DNA from: an uncultured Variovorax sp.
GTDB lineage: Bacteria; Pseudomonadota; Gammaproteobacteria; Burkholderiales; Burkholderiaceae
Assembly (NCBI GenBank): GCA_946478645.1
Contig: CAMLCW010000181.1
Span: forward strand, 1 to 10,240
Direction: 5' to 3'
Length of the DNA: 10,240 bases
Below, in pieces: positions 1-8,003 of this stretch. The first letter of the stretch is position 1, and the number at the start of each line of letters is the position of its first letter. The notes beneath the pieces are model-generated. The model was given only the letters and a program-made list of their open reading frames with translations, did not search any database and was not told the DNA's origin. The position numbers and the translations under genes are program-made.

Positions 1-8
1 GCCGCGGC

Positions 9-758
9 TCAGCGCAGGCGCGAGAGACGCTCTCGGCCGGCCTGTGCGGCTTCGGACTGCGGATAGGCCTTGGTCAGGTCTTCCAGCGTGCGCCGTGCGG
101 CGCGCGTGTCCTTGAGTTCGATCTGGCAGTTGGCGATCGACAACACGGCCTCGGGCGCCTTGGCGTGGTCGGGCGCGAGCGAGAGCATGGAACGGAAGTT
201 CGCGATGGCCTCGGTGTAGTTGCGGGTGGCGTACTGCGCGTTGCCGAGCCAGAACAGCGCCGAGGCGTTGTAGCCGCTTTGCGGATAGCGCTTGACGAAT
301 TCGGCGAAGGCGGTTTGCGCCTGCGCGAACTGGCCGGCGCGGAAGATGCCGAGCGCGGCGTCGAAGTCGGCCTTCTCGCGCGGGTCGGCATTGAACTCGC
401 GGCCATCGACAGACACCTTGGTCGGCTCGGTCTGCTTGAGCCGGTCGTCGATGGCGGTCTGGCGCGCCTGCATTTCGCTGAGGGTGCGCTGGAGTTGTTC
501 GTTCTGGCCGGTCATCCGTGCCAGGTCGCCGCGCATCTGTTCGATCTGGGTCTGCAGGTCGAGCAGGCTGCGCCGCAGCTGGCCGTTCTCGTCGGCAAGG
601 CGCTGGTCGGTCTGCTGGCGCATGGCTTCGACGCGCTGGCGCAGGTCGAGGATGGCGCGGCGCGCCTCGTCATCCTCGAACAAGGCGGCCTGCGACCCTG
701 CCGATGCGCAGAGCAAGGCGGCCGCGAGGGCCGCACTACGCCACAAGGAATGCTGCAT
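9..758 (-). CDS. cpoB: CpoB (YbgF), periplasmic cell division coordinator of the Tol-Pal system
   Basis: Last gene of tolB-pal-cpoB; the 249-residue product is a periplasmic protein that in E. coli links Tol-Pal to peptidoglycan synthesis during septation. The N-terminus is a Sec signal peptide: a hydrophobic stretch at about residues 8-20 ending GSQA, with likely cleavage near residue 24. Next come a heptad-rich, charged coiled coil (about 30-110), which in the family drives trimerisation, a short linker, and a C-terminal TPR domain (about 129-247) with three repeats recognisable by motifs such as ALFWLGNAQYATRNYTEAI. This domain order is diagnostic. I chose the ATG at 758 because it shares one base with the pal stop (TGATG). 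A GTG one codon upstream (761) is also possible and changes the product by one residue. There is no clear Shine-Dalgarno sequence, so coupling to pal is likely. Only 8 bases follow the stop, so the operon end is not visible. Confidence 0.93.
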   Translation of the reverse strand: MQHSLWRSAALAAALLCASAGSQAALFEDDEARRAILDLRQRVEAMRQQTDQRLADENGQLRRSLLDLQTQIEQMRGDLARMTGQNEQLQRTLSEMQARQTAIDDRLKQTEPTKVSVDGREFNADPREKADFDAALGIFRAGQFAQAQTAFAEFVKRYPQSGYNASALFWLGNAQYATRNYTEAIANFRSMLSLAPDHAKAPEAVLSIANCQIELKDTRAARRTLEDLTKAYPQSEAAQAGRERLSRLR

Positions 759-1282
759 CACCGGGTGTAGCGGATTTCAGCGCGGCGGTTCTGCGCCCAG
801 GCTTCTTCGCCCGAGCCCTGCACTGCCGGCTTTTCCTTGCCGAAGCTCACGGCTTCGATCTGCGAGTCGTTCACGCCCAGCAGCGTGAGCGCGCGGCGAA
901 CGGCTTCGGAACGCTTCTGGCCGAGTGCGAGGTTGTACTCGCGGCCGCCGCGGTCGTCGGTGTGGCCTTCGATCGAGATGCGGCGCTGGCTGTTGGCACG
1001 CAGGAAGCGGGCGTGGCCGTCGATCACCGACTGGAACTCGGGCTTGACGGTGTAGCTGTCGTAGTCGAAATACACGATCCGCTCGACACCCATCGGACCT
1101 TGCGCGGTGTTCGCATTGGGATCGATGGTGACAGGCGCGACTGCGCTCGCACTGCCTTGCTGGCCGGCGCCGCCGGCGGTGCCGGAGCGGTCGGTCACGG
1201 GCGTGTCGTTGAGCTTGGTGCCCGACGAGCAACCGGCAATCAGGGCCACGATCGCAAGCGAATAAATCGTACGTTTCAACAT
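758..1282 (-). CDS. pal: Pal, peptidoglycan-associated outer-membrane lipoprotein
   Basis: Lipoprotein of 174 residues that anchors the outer membrane to peptidoglycan and binds TolB. A lipoprotein signal peptide (MLKRTIYSLAIVALIAGC) ends in a lipobox with the lipidated cysteine at residue 18. Serine at +2 favours Lol sorting to the outer membrane. A Gly/Ala/Ser-rich linker follows (about 19-65), then an OmpA-like domain (about 67-172) with IVYFDYDS at 69-76, the peptidoglycan-binding block GHTDDRGGREYN at 106-117 and NRRAEI at 165-170, all standard for Pal. The start at 1282 is chosen because GAGGAG lies 6 nt upstream and the signal peptide then has normal length. An in-frame ATG at 1312 overlaps the tolB stop (ATGA) but would add ten residues (MTKSFFEEFP) before the signal peptide. 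The gene lies 26 nt after tolB and overlaps cpoB by one base, so it is almost certainly in the same operon. Confidence 0.97.
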   Translation of the reverse strand: MLKRTIYSLAIVALIAGCSSGTKLNDTPVTDRSGTAGGAGQQGSASAVAPVTIDPNANTAQGPMGVERIVYFDYDSYTVKPEFQSVIDGHARFLRANSQRRISIEGHTDDRGGREYNLALGQKRSEAVRRALTLLGVNDSQIEAVSFGKEKPAVQGSGEEAWAQNRRAEIRYTR

Positions 1283-1288
1283 TGGGAA

Positions 1289-1294
1289 CTCCTC
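1289..1294 (-). promoter_or_regulatory. Strong Shine-Dalgarno sequence of pal
   Basis: GAGGAG read on the minus strand, 6 nt before the pal ATG at 1282 and directly after a run of seven T (1295-1301). It is the clearest ribosome binding site in the window. It decides the pal start in favour of 1282 over the upstream ATG at 1312. The U-rich run in front of it could help ribosomal protein S1 bind, which would suit an abundant lipoprotein; that last point is inference. Confidence 0.8.
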
Positions 1295-1308
1295 AAAAAA
1301 ACTCTTGG

Positions 1309-2625
1309 TCATTGCTTTTGAAACGGACCCCAGTCCGGTTCTCTTATGTCTCCCGCCCGTCCCGCCAGCCGTGCCTTGATCTTTCCGTCGAGCGTCGTCG
1401 TCATGAGCGCCTCACGGCCTTGCAGGTTGGTTGCGTAGACGATGAGCTTGCTGTTGGGGGCAAAGCTCGGGCTCTCGTCTGCGGAAGTGTCGGTGATGGC
1501 TGTGACATTGCCGGTCGCCAGTTCCATCACGTGGAGTTTGAACGCACCGCCGACCCGCGAGATGTAGGCCAACCACCGGCCATCGCCGCTGACGGACGGA
1601 GAAATGTTGTAGGTTCCGCTGAAGGTGACGCGGCTGGGCGCACCGCCGCCGGCGCTCATCCGGTAGATCTGCGGCGCACCGCCGCGGTCGCTCACGAAGT
1701 AGATCGTGCTGCCATCGGCCGAGTAGACCGGCTCGGTGTCGATGCTGGCGCTCTGCGTGAGCCGGCGCGGCTCGCCGCCGCCCGCGGGAATGGTGTAGAG
1801 CTGCGAGCCGCCGTCGCGGCTGAGCGTGACGGCCAGCGAGTTGCCATCGGGCGCCCAGGCCGGCGCACTGTTGGAGCCGCGGAAGTTCGCGAGCAGGCGG
1901 CGCTGGCCACTCGCCACGTTGTGGACGTAGACCACGGGCTTGCGCGATTCGAACGACACGTACGCGAGCTGCCCCCCGTTGGAGGACCAGACCGGCGAGA
2001 TGATCGGCTCGGGACTGGCCAGCGCGGCCTGCGCGTTCTCGCCGTCGGCATCGGCCACCCAGAGCGAATAGCGGCTGCCGCCCTTGGTGACGTAGGTGAT
2101 GCGGGTGGAGAAGATGCCCTTGTCGCCCGTGAGCTTCTCGTAGACGTAGTCGGCGATGCGGTGGGAGGCGAGCCGCAGGTCACCTTGCGGCACGGTGTAG
2201 CTCTGGCCGCCGAGGTCTTGTCCGCGCACCACGTCCCAGAGACGGAAGCGAACGTCGTAGCGGCCGTCGCCGAGCCGGGACACGCTGCCCACGACGAGCG
2301 AATCGGCGGTGCGCTGGCGCCACAGCGACAGATCGGGGCGCGAGGCTTCGTCGAGCGCCTGGCCCGAGGCATCGACGCCGCGGAACTGGCCGCTGCGTTC
2401 CAGGTCGGCCTGCACGATCTCGGAGATCTTCTGCGGCGAGGCATCCTGGCCTTTGAAGGGAACGAGCGCGATCGGGAGCTGTGTGAGCCCGACGCCCGAG
2501 ACTTCGACCCGGAACTGGGCGAGCGCGGGAAGCACGGGCGTCGCGGCCAGGGCCGCGATCAGCGAGCGGCGCGCAAAGAGCGATGAAGAAGGAGTTGGGA
2601 TGGGAGCGGGCAACGGCTTGTTCAT
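1309..2625 (-). CDS. tolB: TolB, periplasmic beta-propeller protein of the Tol-Pal system
   Basis: Periplasmic protein (438 residues; the family is usually about 430) that shuttles between TolA and Pal in outer-membrane constriction. A signal peptide spans residues 1-36, with a long proline/serine-rich n-region, RR at 19-20, a hydrophobic core and likely cleavage at ALA|Q. Mature residues 37-175 match the TolB N-terminal domain (LPIALVPFKGQ near 50-60, YVYEKLTGDKGIFSTRI near 160-176). The rest is a six-bladed beta-propeller with repeated WSSNGGQLAYVS, WAPDGNSLAVT and YSADGSTIYFVS motifs, each strand ending in a tolB-type (S/A)PDG turn. The start at 2625 gives the only sensible signal peptide; extending the frame upstream would run into msbA. 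No good Shine-Dalgarno sequence precedes it. The gene is first in its transcript here: msbA is divergent upstream, so tolQRA are not adjacent as they are in the classical tol-pal operon. Confidence 0.96.
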   Translation of the reverse strand: MNKPLPAPIPTPSSSLFARRSLIAALAATPVLPALAQFRVEVSGVGLTQLPIALVPFKGQDASPQKISEIVQADLERSGQFRGVDASGQALDEASRPDLSLWRQRTADSLVVGSVSRLGDGRYDVRFRLWDVVRGQDLGGQSYTVPQGDLRLASHRIADYVYEKLTGDKGIFSTRITYVTKGGSRYSLWVADADGENAQAALASPEPIISPVWSSNGGQLAYVSFESRKPVVYVHNVASGQRRLLANFRGSNSAPAWAPDGNSLAVTLSRDGGSQLYTIPAGGGEPRRLTQSASIDTEPVYSADGSTIYFVSDRGGAPQIYRMSAGGGAPSRVTFSGTYNISPSVSGDGRWLAYISRVGGAFKLHVMELATGNVTAITDTSADESPSFAPNSKLIVYATNLQGREALMTTTLDGKIKARLAGRAGDIREPDWGPFQKQ

Positions 2626-2786
2626 GCGGTTCGGAGATGTTTCGGGGTAAGAAAGTTCTCCCCGGTGCAACGCCCCACATGTTACACACTGCCTTGGCCC
2701 TGCCGTCACAAAACGTGTATCGGGCGATGCGGTCCTACAAGGCAGCCGTCCGGTGCGCCGACAGGCGGCCCGTAGAATCCGCCGCC
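2626..2786. promoter_or_regulatory. Divergent tolB/msbA intergenic region
   Basis: This 161-bp spacer must carry the start signals for both tolB (minus) and msbA (plus). It is less GC-rich in the middle (about 2681-2720). For tolB, the minus strand offers TGTAAC/TAACAT around 2680-2690 as a weak -10-like element, without a well-spaced -35. A small imperfect hairpin (GGGG at 2644-2647 pairing with CCCC at 2660-2663, helped by AGA/TCT inside) would lie in the tolB leader, about 18 nt before its ATG. For msbA, a TAGAAT element sits next to the start codon and is listed separately. I see no coding region and no recognisable operator. The division of roles is inference. Confidence 0.5.
2773..2778 (+). 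promoter_or_regulatory. Candidate -10 element of msbA (TAGAAT)
   Basis: TAGAAT matches the sigma-70 -10 consensus TATAAT at five of six positions and lies 8 nt before the msbA ATG at 2787. It would place the transcription start almost on the start codon and give a leaderless or nearly leaderless mRNA. The 17-nt-upstream hexamer (CCGGTG, 2750-2755) is a poor -35, and no Shine-Dalgarno sequence precedes the ATG, which fits the leaderless idea. This is a motif match only. Confidence 0.3.
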
Positions 2787-4580
2787 ATGCAAGCATCCCC
2801 CGGCAGCGAGACCCCCGCACGCCCTCCCCTGACCCGACGGCTGGCGCGTCTCATGACCTGGTTCGGCGGCTCGCGCCAATGGTGGGCGCTGGGCCTGATC
2901 GGCGCCCTGCTCGCGGCGCTGACCGAGCCGCTGATGGCCGCGCTGCTCAAGCCGCTGCTCGACCGCGGCTTCACCAAGGGCCAGATGCCGCTGTGGTTCG
3001 TGCCCGCCGCGGTGCTGCTGCTGTTCGCGGTGCGCGGCATCGCGCAGTTCATTTCGCAGTACGCGCTCTCGCGCATCGCCAACGAAGGCATGCAGCGCCT
3101 GCGCCGCGTGCTGTTCGAGCGGCTGCTCGGCGCCGAGCTCGCACTGTTCGCGCGCCAGTCGGCCAGCACGCTGTCGAACACGGTGGTCTACGAGGTGCAG
3201 ACCGGCGCGCTGCTGCTGGTGCAGGCGCTGCTCGGGCTGTCGCGCGACGGCTTCACGCTGGTGGCGCTGCTGGGCTACCTGGTCTACCTCAACTGGAAGC
3301 TCACGCTGATCGTGGCCTTCCTGGTGCCGAGCATCTCGTGGATCATGAAGGTGTTCTCGAAGCGGCTCTACAAGCTCACGCAGCAAGGCCAGCAGGCCAC
3401 CGACGCGCTGGCCTACGTGGTCGAGGAGAACGTGCTCGCCCACCGCATGGTGCGCCTGCATGGCGCAGAGGCAGCGCAGGCCCGGCGCTTCGAACAACTG
3501 AGCCAGCGGCTCAACCGGCTCGCCGTCAAGTCGACCATCGCGCAGGCCGCGACCACGCCGCTCACGCAGATGATGGCCGCGCTCGCGCTGTCGGTGGTGG
3601 TGATGATCGCGCTCTGGCAGAGCGGCGAGCAGGGCTTCACGGTCGGTGGCTTCGTTGCCTACATCACGGCCATGCTGATGCTGATCGCGCCGATCCGGCG
3701 GCTGGCCGAAGTGGCCGGCCCGATCACGCGCGGCCTGGCGGCGCTCGAGCGCGGGCTGGCGCTGGTCGACGAGGTGCCGACCGAGCCGCAGGGCCGCTTC
3801 GCGATGGAACGCGCCCGGGGCCGCATCGAGTTCAGGGACGCGCGCGTGAGCTACCGCAGCGACGACGAACGCCGCGCGCTCGATGGCGTGAGCCTGTCGA
3901 TCGAGCCGGGCCAGAGCGTGGCCTTCGTGGGGCCTTCGGGTTCGGGCAAGACCACGTTGATGAACCTGCTGCCGCGCTTCGTGCTGCCGAGCGGCGGACA
4001 GGTGCTGCTCGACGGCCACGACATCGCCGATTGGGCGCTCGGCAGCCTGCGCGCCCAGTTCGCGATGGTGAGCCAGGACGTGGTGATGCTCAACGACACG
4101 CTGGCCGCCAATGTGGCGCTCGGCGCCGACGCGGAGATCGACCGCGCGCGCGTCGAGCAGTGCGTGGCGGCCGCCAACCTGGCGAGCCACATCGAAGGTC
4201 TGCCGCAGGGCATCGACACCGTGCTCGGCCATAACGCGACCCAGCTCTCGGGCGGCCAGCGCCAGCGCCTGGCGATTGCGCGCGCGCTCTACAAGGACGC
4301 GCCGATCCTGCTGCTCGACGAGGCGACTTCGGCACTCGACACCGAATCGGAGCGGCTGGTGCAGGACGCCCTGCAGCGCCTGATGCAGAACCGCACCACG
4401 CTGATCGTGGCGCACCGCCTCTCGACCATCCAGCATGCCGACCGCATCGTCGTGATGGAGCAGGGCCGCGTGGTCGAGCAAGGCAGCCACGCCCAGCTCA
4501 TGGCGCTCGACGGCCTCTATGCGCGGTTGCAGAGCACGGCCCTGCGCACCACCCCGGCAGGCCAGGCCCCAACCCTCTGA
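2787..4580 (+). CDS. msbA: MsbA-type lipid A/LPS core flippase, ABC exporter half-transporter
   Basis: Inner-membrane ABC exporter of 597 residues (E. coli MsbA is 582) that flips core-lipid A to the periplasmic face for later LPS export; it works as a homodimer. The N-terminal exporter domain (about 28-340) has six hydrophobic helices, for example WALGLIGALLAAL, FVPAAVLLLFAV and FTLVALLGYLVYL. The nucleotide-binding domain (about 355-590) is complete: Walker A GPSGSGKT at 382-389, Q-loop around MVSQDVVML, signature LSGGQ at 487-491, Walker B ILLLDEATSALD starting at 507, and switch histidine 543 in AHRLST. The start at 2787 gives a short polar N-terminus before the first helix, typical of MsbA; longer in-frame starts would enter the tolB leader. 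It is a single gene, divergent from tolB and convergent with rng. Other lipid-exporting ABC half-transporters look similar, but the sequence style and length fit MsbA best. Confidence 0.93.
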   Translation: MQASPGSETPARPPLTRRLARLMTWFGGSRQWWALGLIGALLAALTEPLMAALLKPLLDRGFTKGQMPLWFVPAAVLLLFAVRGIAQFISQYALSRIANEGMQRLRRVLFERLLGAELALFARQSASTLSNTVVYEVQTGALLLVQALLGLSRDGFTLVALLGYLVYLNWKLTLIVAFLVPSISWIMKVFSKRLYKLTQQGQQATDALAYVVEENVLAHRMVRLHGAEAAQARRFEQLSQRLNRLAVKSTIAQAATTPLTQMMAALALSVVVMIALWQSGEQGFTVGGFVAYITAMLMLIAPIRRLAEVAGPITRGLAALERGLALVDEVPTEPQGRFAMERARGRIEFRDARVSYRSDDERRALDGVSLSIEPGQSVAFVGPSGSGKTTLMNLLPRFVLPSGGQVLLDGHDIADWALGSLRAQFAMVSQDVVMLNDTLAANVALGADAEIDRARVEQCVAAANLASHIEGLPQGIDTVLGHNATQLSGGQRQRLAIARALYKDAPILLLDEATSALDTESERLVQDALQRLMQNRTTLIVAHRLSTIQHADRIVVMEQGRVVEQGSHAQLMALDGLYARLQSTALRTTPAGQAPTL

Positions 4581-4645
4581 CGCCCGAGGCAGACGCCCGC
4601 ATCAGTTGCCGCCAGAGCCCGCGCACCACCCTTCCTTCAGGTATC

Positions 4646-4683
4646 CCTTCCGCGCCCTCTGCGAAACCTTCGCGTCCTCTGCG
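4646..4683. repeat. Degenerate tandem repeat in the msbA-rng spacer
   Basis: Two near-identical units in direct orientation, CCTTCCGCGCCCTCTGCG (4646-4663) and CCTTCGCGTCCTCTGCG (4667-4683), separated by AAA. They differ by one inserted C and one C/T change. They lie in the 126-bp spacer between the convergent ends of msbA and rng. The rest of that spacer (4581-4645 and 4684-4706) shows no gene and no convincing intrinsic terminator. From memory, CGCAGAGG/ACGCGAAGG motifs recur in intergenic DNA of related betaproteobacteria, but I could not check this. Confidence 0.55.
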
Positions 4684-4706
4684 TCCGGAAGTCCGCTTTC
4701 AGGCTT

Positions 4707-6233
<1,527 letters not shown>

Positions 6234-6240
6234 GAGGTCT

Positions 6241-6846
6241 TCAAACGATGAAACCGGCGCGCCGCAGCAGCTGCGCGGTCTCGAACATGGGGAGTCCCAT
6301 GATGCCCGAATAGGACCCGCTGATGTGCTCGACGAAGGCGGCCGCCGCGCCCTGGATCGCATAGGCGCCGGCCTTGCCGAGCGGCTCGCCGCCTGCGGCA
6401 TAGCGTGCGATCTGCGCCCCGCTCATGGCCGCGAAGCGCACGCGCGACACGCTGAGCGCCGCATGGCGCCGGCGGCCGTGCTGCAATGCGACGGCGGTGA
6501 GCACCCGATGGGTGGTGCCTGAGAGCAGCGCGAGCATGCGCTCGGCATCGCGCACGTCATCGGGCTTGCCAAGGATGCGGCGACCGAGGGCCACCGTGGT
6601 GTCGGCGCAGAGCACGGGCGCGCCGGCCAGCCCGCGGTGCTTCTGCCGCGCGACCGCCGCATCGAGCTTCAGCGCGGTCACGCGCTGCACGTAGGCCGTC
6701 GGCGATTCGCCGGGCAGCACCGCCTCGAGCGATTCCGCATCCTCGCCGGGCTCGGCCAGGAGCAGTTCGTGGCGCACGCCCAATTGCCCGAGCAATTGCG
6801 CCCGGCGCGAGCTTTGCGATGCGAGGTAGATGAATTCAGCAGCCAA
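6241..6846 (-). CDS. maf: Maf family nucleoside triphosphate pyrophosphatase (YhdE type, dTTP/UTP)
   Basis: House-cleaning enzyme of 201 residues that hydrolyses non-canonical or excess NTPs to NMP and pyrophosphate. Family hallmarks are LASQSSRR at 8-15 (phosphate-binding loop, with serine where proline is common), K60, CADTTV at 80-85 with the likely catalytic Asp82, [10 protein letters not shown] at 157-166 and [11 protein letters not shown] at 177-186. The last two blocks place it in the YhdE branch (dTTP/UTP and modified pyrimidine nucleotides) rather than the YceF branch (7-methyl-GTP). The start appears to be TTG at 6846. The only in-frame codons between it and the rlmH stop are CCG and ACG, and the conserved FIYLASQS block begins at residue 5, leaving no room for a later start. 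The ATG at 6856 is out of frame and stops after six codons. The gene lies 6 nt after rlmH, in the same frame. Confidence 0.94.
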   Translation of the reverse strand: MAAEFIYLASQSSRRAQLLGQLGVRHELLLAEPGEDAESLEAVLPGESPTAYVQRVTALKLDAAVARQKHRGLAGAPVLCADTTVALGRRILGKPDDVRDAERMLALLSGTTHRVLTAVALQHGRRRHAALSVSRVRFAAMSGAQIARYAAGGEPLGKAGAYAIQGAAAAFVEHISGSYSGIMGLPMFETAQLLRRAGFIV

Positions 6847-6852
6847 CGTCGG

Positions 6853-7320
6853 TCATTCCCGGTGGTAGGGGTGGCCCGCGTTGACCGACCAGGCACGGTA
6901 GAGCTGCTCGACGAGCAGCACGCGCGCCATGGCGTGCGGCAGTGTCAGGTCGGACAGGCGGATGCGCTCGTGCGCCGCCGCCTTGAAGGCTGGATCGAGC
7001 CCGTCGGGGCCGCCGATGACGAGCGCCACGTCGTCGCCCTCGCCCTGCCAGGCAGTAAGCCGTGCGGCCAGCGCCTTGGTGGTGAGTGCGGTGCCGCGCT
7101 CGTCGAGCACGACGATGCGCATGCCGCGGGCGATCGCGCCCTCGATGCGCTCGCGCTCGGCCGCGTACAGCGTCTCGAGCGTCTTCGAGCCGCGCGGTTC
7201 GGTCTTGACGGCCCGCAGTTCGAGCTTGAGTTCAGGCGGGAAGCGCTTGGCGTAGTCGTCCCAGGCGGTCTGCGCCCAGTCGGGCATGCGCTGCCCGACG
7301 GCGACCACCAGCAGCTTCAT
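6853..7320 (-). CDS. rlmH: RlmH, 23S rRNA pseudouridine-1915 N3-methyltransferase
   Basis: SPOUT-class SAM-dependent methyltransferase that methylates pseudouridine 1915 in helix 69 of 23S rRNA, acting on assembled 70S ribosomes. It has 155 residues, the same length as the E. coli protein. The alignment runs end to end: [15 protein letters not shown] at the N-terminus, IVVLDERG at 69-76, the knot motif LVIGGPDGL at 100-108, [20 protein letters not shown] at 125-144 and the conserved terminal HPYHRE at 150-155. The ATG at 7320 overlaps the rsfS stop by four bases (ATGA). No Shine-Dalgarno sequence is visible, so translation probably depends on ribosomes finishing rsfS. Pairing with rsfS is the common arrangement in many bacteria and supports both calls. 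Confidence 0.98.
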   Translation of the reverse strand: MKLLVVAVGQRMPDWAQTAWDDYAKRFPPELKLELRAVKTEPRGSKTLETLYAAERERIEGAIARGMRIVVLDERGTALTTKALAARLTAWQGEGDDVALVIGGPDGLDPAFKAAAHERIRLSDLTLPHAMARVLLVEQLYRAWSVNAGHPYHRE

Positions 7321-8003
7321 GCGCGGCGCGCTGGCGCCTTCTTGGCAGGCGCCTTCCGGGCGGCGGTCGTCTTGGCCGCGGTCTTCTTGGCGGCCGGCTT
7401 GCCGACCACCTTGACCGGCACGCGCGCGCTGGTGGTGCCGGTCTTCTTGGCGGGCGCCTTGCGTGCGGCCGTTTTCTTGGCGGGGGCCCGGGCGGCCTTC
7501 TCGGCCTTGGCTTCCTGCTCGGCGGCGCGAATGGCGGTCTTGGCCGCGCTCGTGCGGCGCAGGCTCGGCTGCTTGGCGGCGGGCTTCTTCTCGTCGGCAT
7601 CCGGTGCCGACGCCTTGGCGGCCGTGGGCTTGGTGCCGCCGAGCTTGGCGCGCACCGGCTTGTCGCCCCAGATCTCTTCGAGGTGGTAGTACTGGCGGAT
7701 CGCCGGCTGCATGATGTGCGCGACCGCGGCACCGCAGTCCACGATGATCCATTCGCCGTTGTCCTCGCCCTCGATGCGCGGCTTGGGGAAGCCGGCCTCG
7801 CGCACCGCATCGCGAACGCTCGCGGCCAGCGCCTTGGTCTGGCGGTTGGAGGTGCCCGACGCCACGATCACGCGCTCGAAGAGCGGCGAGAGATGCTCCG
7901 TGTCGAAAACCTGGATGTCCTGCGCCTTGACGTCTTCGAGTCCATCGATGATGGCCCGCTGGAGTTTCTGGGTGTCTTTCTTGGCGGCGGCTTCAGTGGT
8001 CAT
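7317..8003 (-). CDS. rsfS: Ribosome silencing factor RsfS with a long basic C-terminal tail
   Basis: RsfS binds uL14 on the 50S subunit and blocks subunit joining when nutrients are short. The RsfS domain covers about residues 10-117, with KAQDIQVFD near 26-34, [17 protein letters not shown] at 44-60, [18 protein letters not shown] at 83-100 and [14 protein letters not shown] at 103-116, all strongly conserved. The protein is 228 residues, about twice the usual length of roughly 105-120. Residues 119-228 form an Ala/Lys/Pro-rich tail with 22 Lys, 9 Arg and only 6 acidic residues, including [10 protein letters not shown] twice (178-187 and 213-222). It resembles histone H1-like low-complexity tails. 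The reading frame is open throughout and the stop overlaps rlmH, so the tail looks genuine rather than a frameshift product. The ATG at 8003 shares one base with the nadD stop (TGATG). Confidence 0.96.
   Translation of the reverse strand: MTTEAAAKKDTQKLQRAIIDGLEDVKAQDIQVFDTEHLSPLFERVIVASGTSNRQTKALAASVRDAVREAGFPKPRIEGEDNGEWIIVDCGAAVAHIMQPAIRQYYHLEEIWGDKPVRAKLGGTKPTAAKASAPDADEKKPAAKQPSLRRTSAAKTAIRAAEQEAKAEKAARAPAKKTAARKAPAKKTGTTSARVPVKVVGKPAAKKTAAKTTAARKAPAKKAPARRA
7338..7472 (-). repeat. Coding repeat in the RsfS basic tail
   Basis: Two 30-bp copies (7338-7367 and 7443-7472) encode the same decapeptide, [10 protein letters not shown], and match at about 26 of 30 bases by eye. Shorter [13 protein letters not shown] units lie between them. 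The pattern fits expansion of a lysine/alanine-rich low-complexity segment inside rsfS. Differences between copies are mostly synonymous, so the peptide appears kept while the DNA drifts. Confidence 0.65.

Noticed and set aside
1295..1337. Possible intrinsic terminator between tolB and pal: CGGAC/GTCCG hairpin (1324-1337) and T7 run (1295-1301) on the minus strand
   Set aside because: The stem is only 5 bp, lies inside the tolB coding end, and the T-run is more than 20 nt away, so it does not form a hairpin-plus-T-tract terminator. pal and tolB are normally co-transcribed.
1282..2586. Plus-strand open frame of about 434 codons opposite tolB
   Set aside because: Shadow of the tolB codon bias; it is Arg/Ala/Asp-rich with no recognisable domain, while the minus strand encodes a full TolB.
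2706..4490. Long open frame of about 594 codons on the minus strand opposite msbA
   Set aside because: It is antisense to a complete ABC transporter with all motifs, is His/Arg/Gln-rich, and has no family features. Long antisense frames are expected in high-GC DNA.
4581..4706. Bidirectional terminator between msbA and rng
   Set aside because: Only very short stems such as GCTTT/AAAGC can be drawn, without a strong GC stem and T-tract in either direction.
6831..6856. ATG overlapping the rlmH stop (6856) as the maf start
   Set aside because: It reads M-T-D-V-G-C and then stops; it is not in the Maf frame. A frameshift error was considered, but the TTG frame gives an intact, full-length Maf.
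7317..7649. RsfS tail as the product of a frameshift or of a separate small gene
   Set aside because: The frame is continuous from the RsfS domain and ends in a proper ATGA overlap with rlmH. Repeats are conserved at the peptide level in this frame, and no separate start or ribosome binding site is seen.
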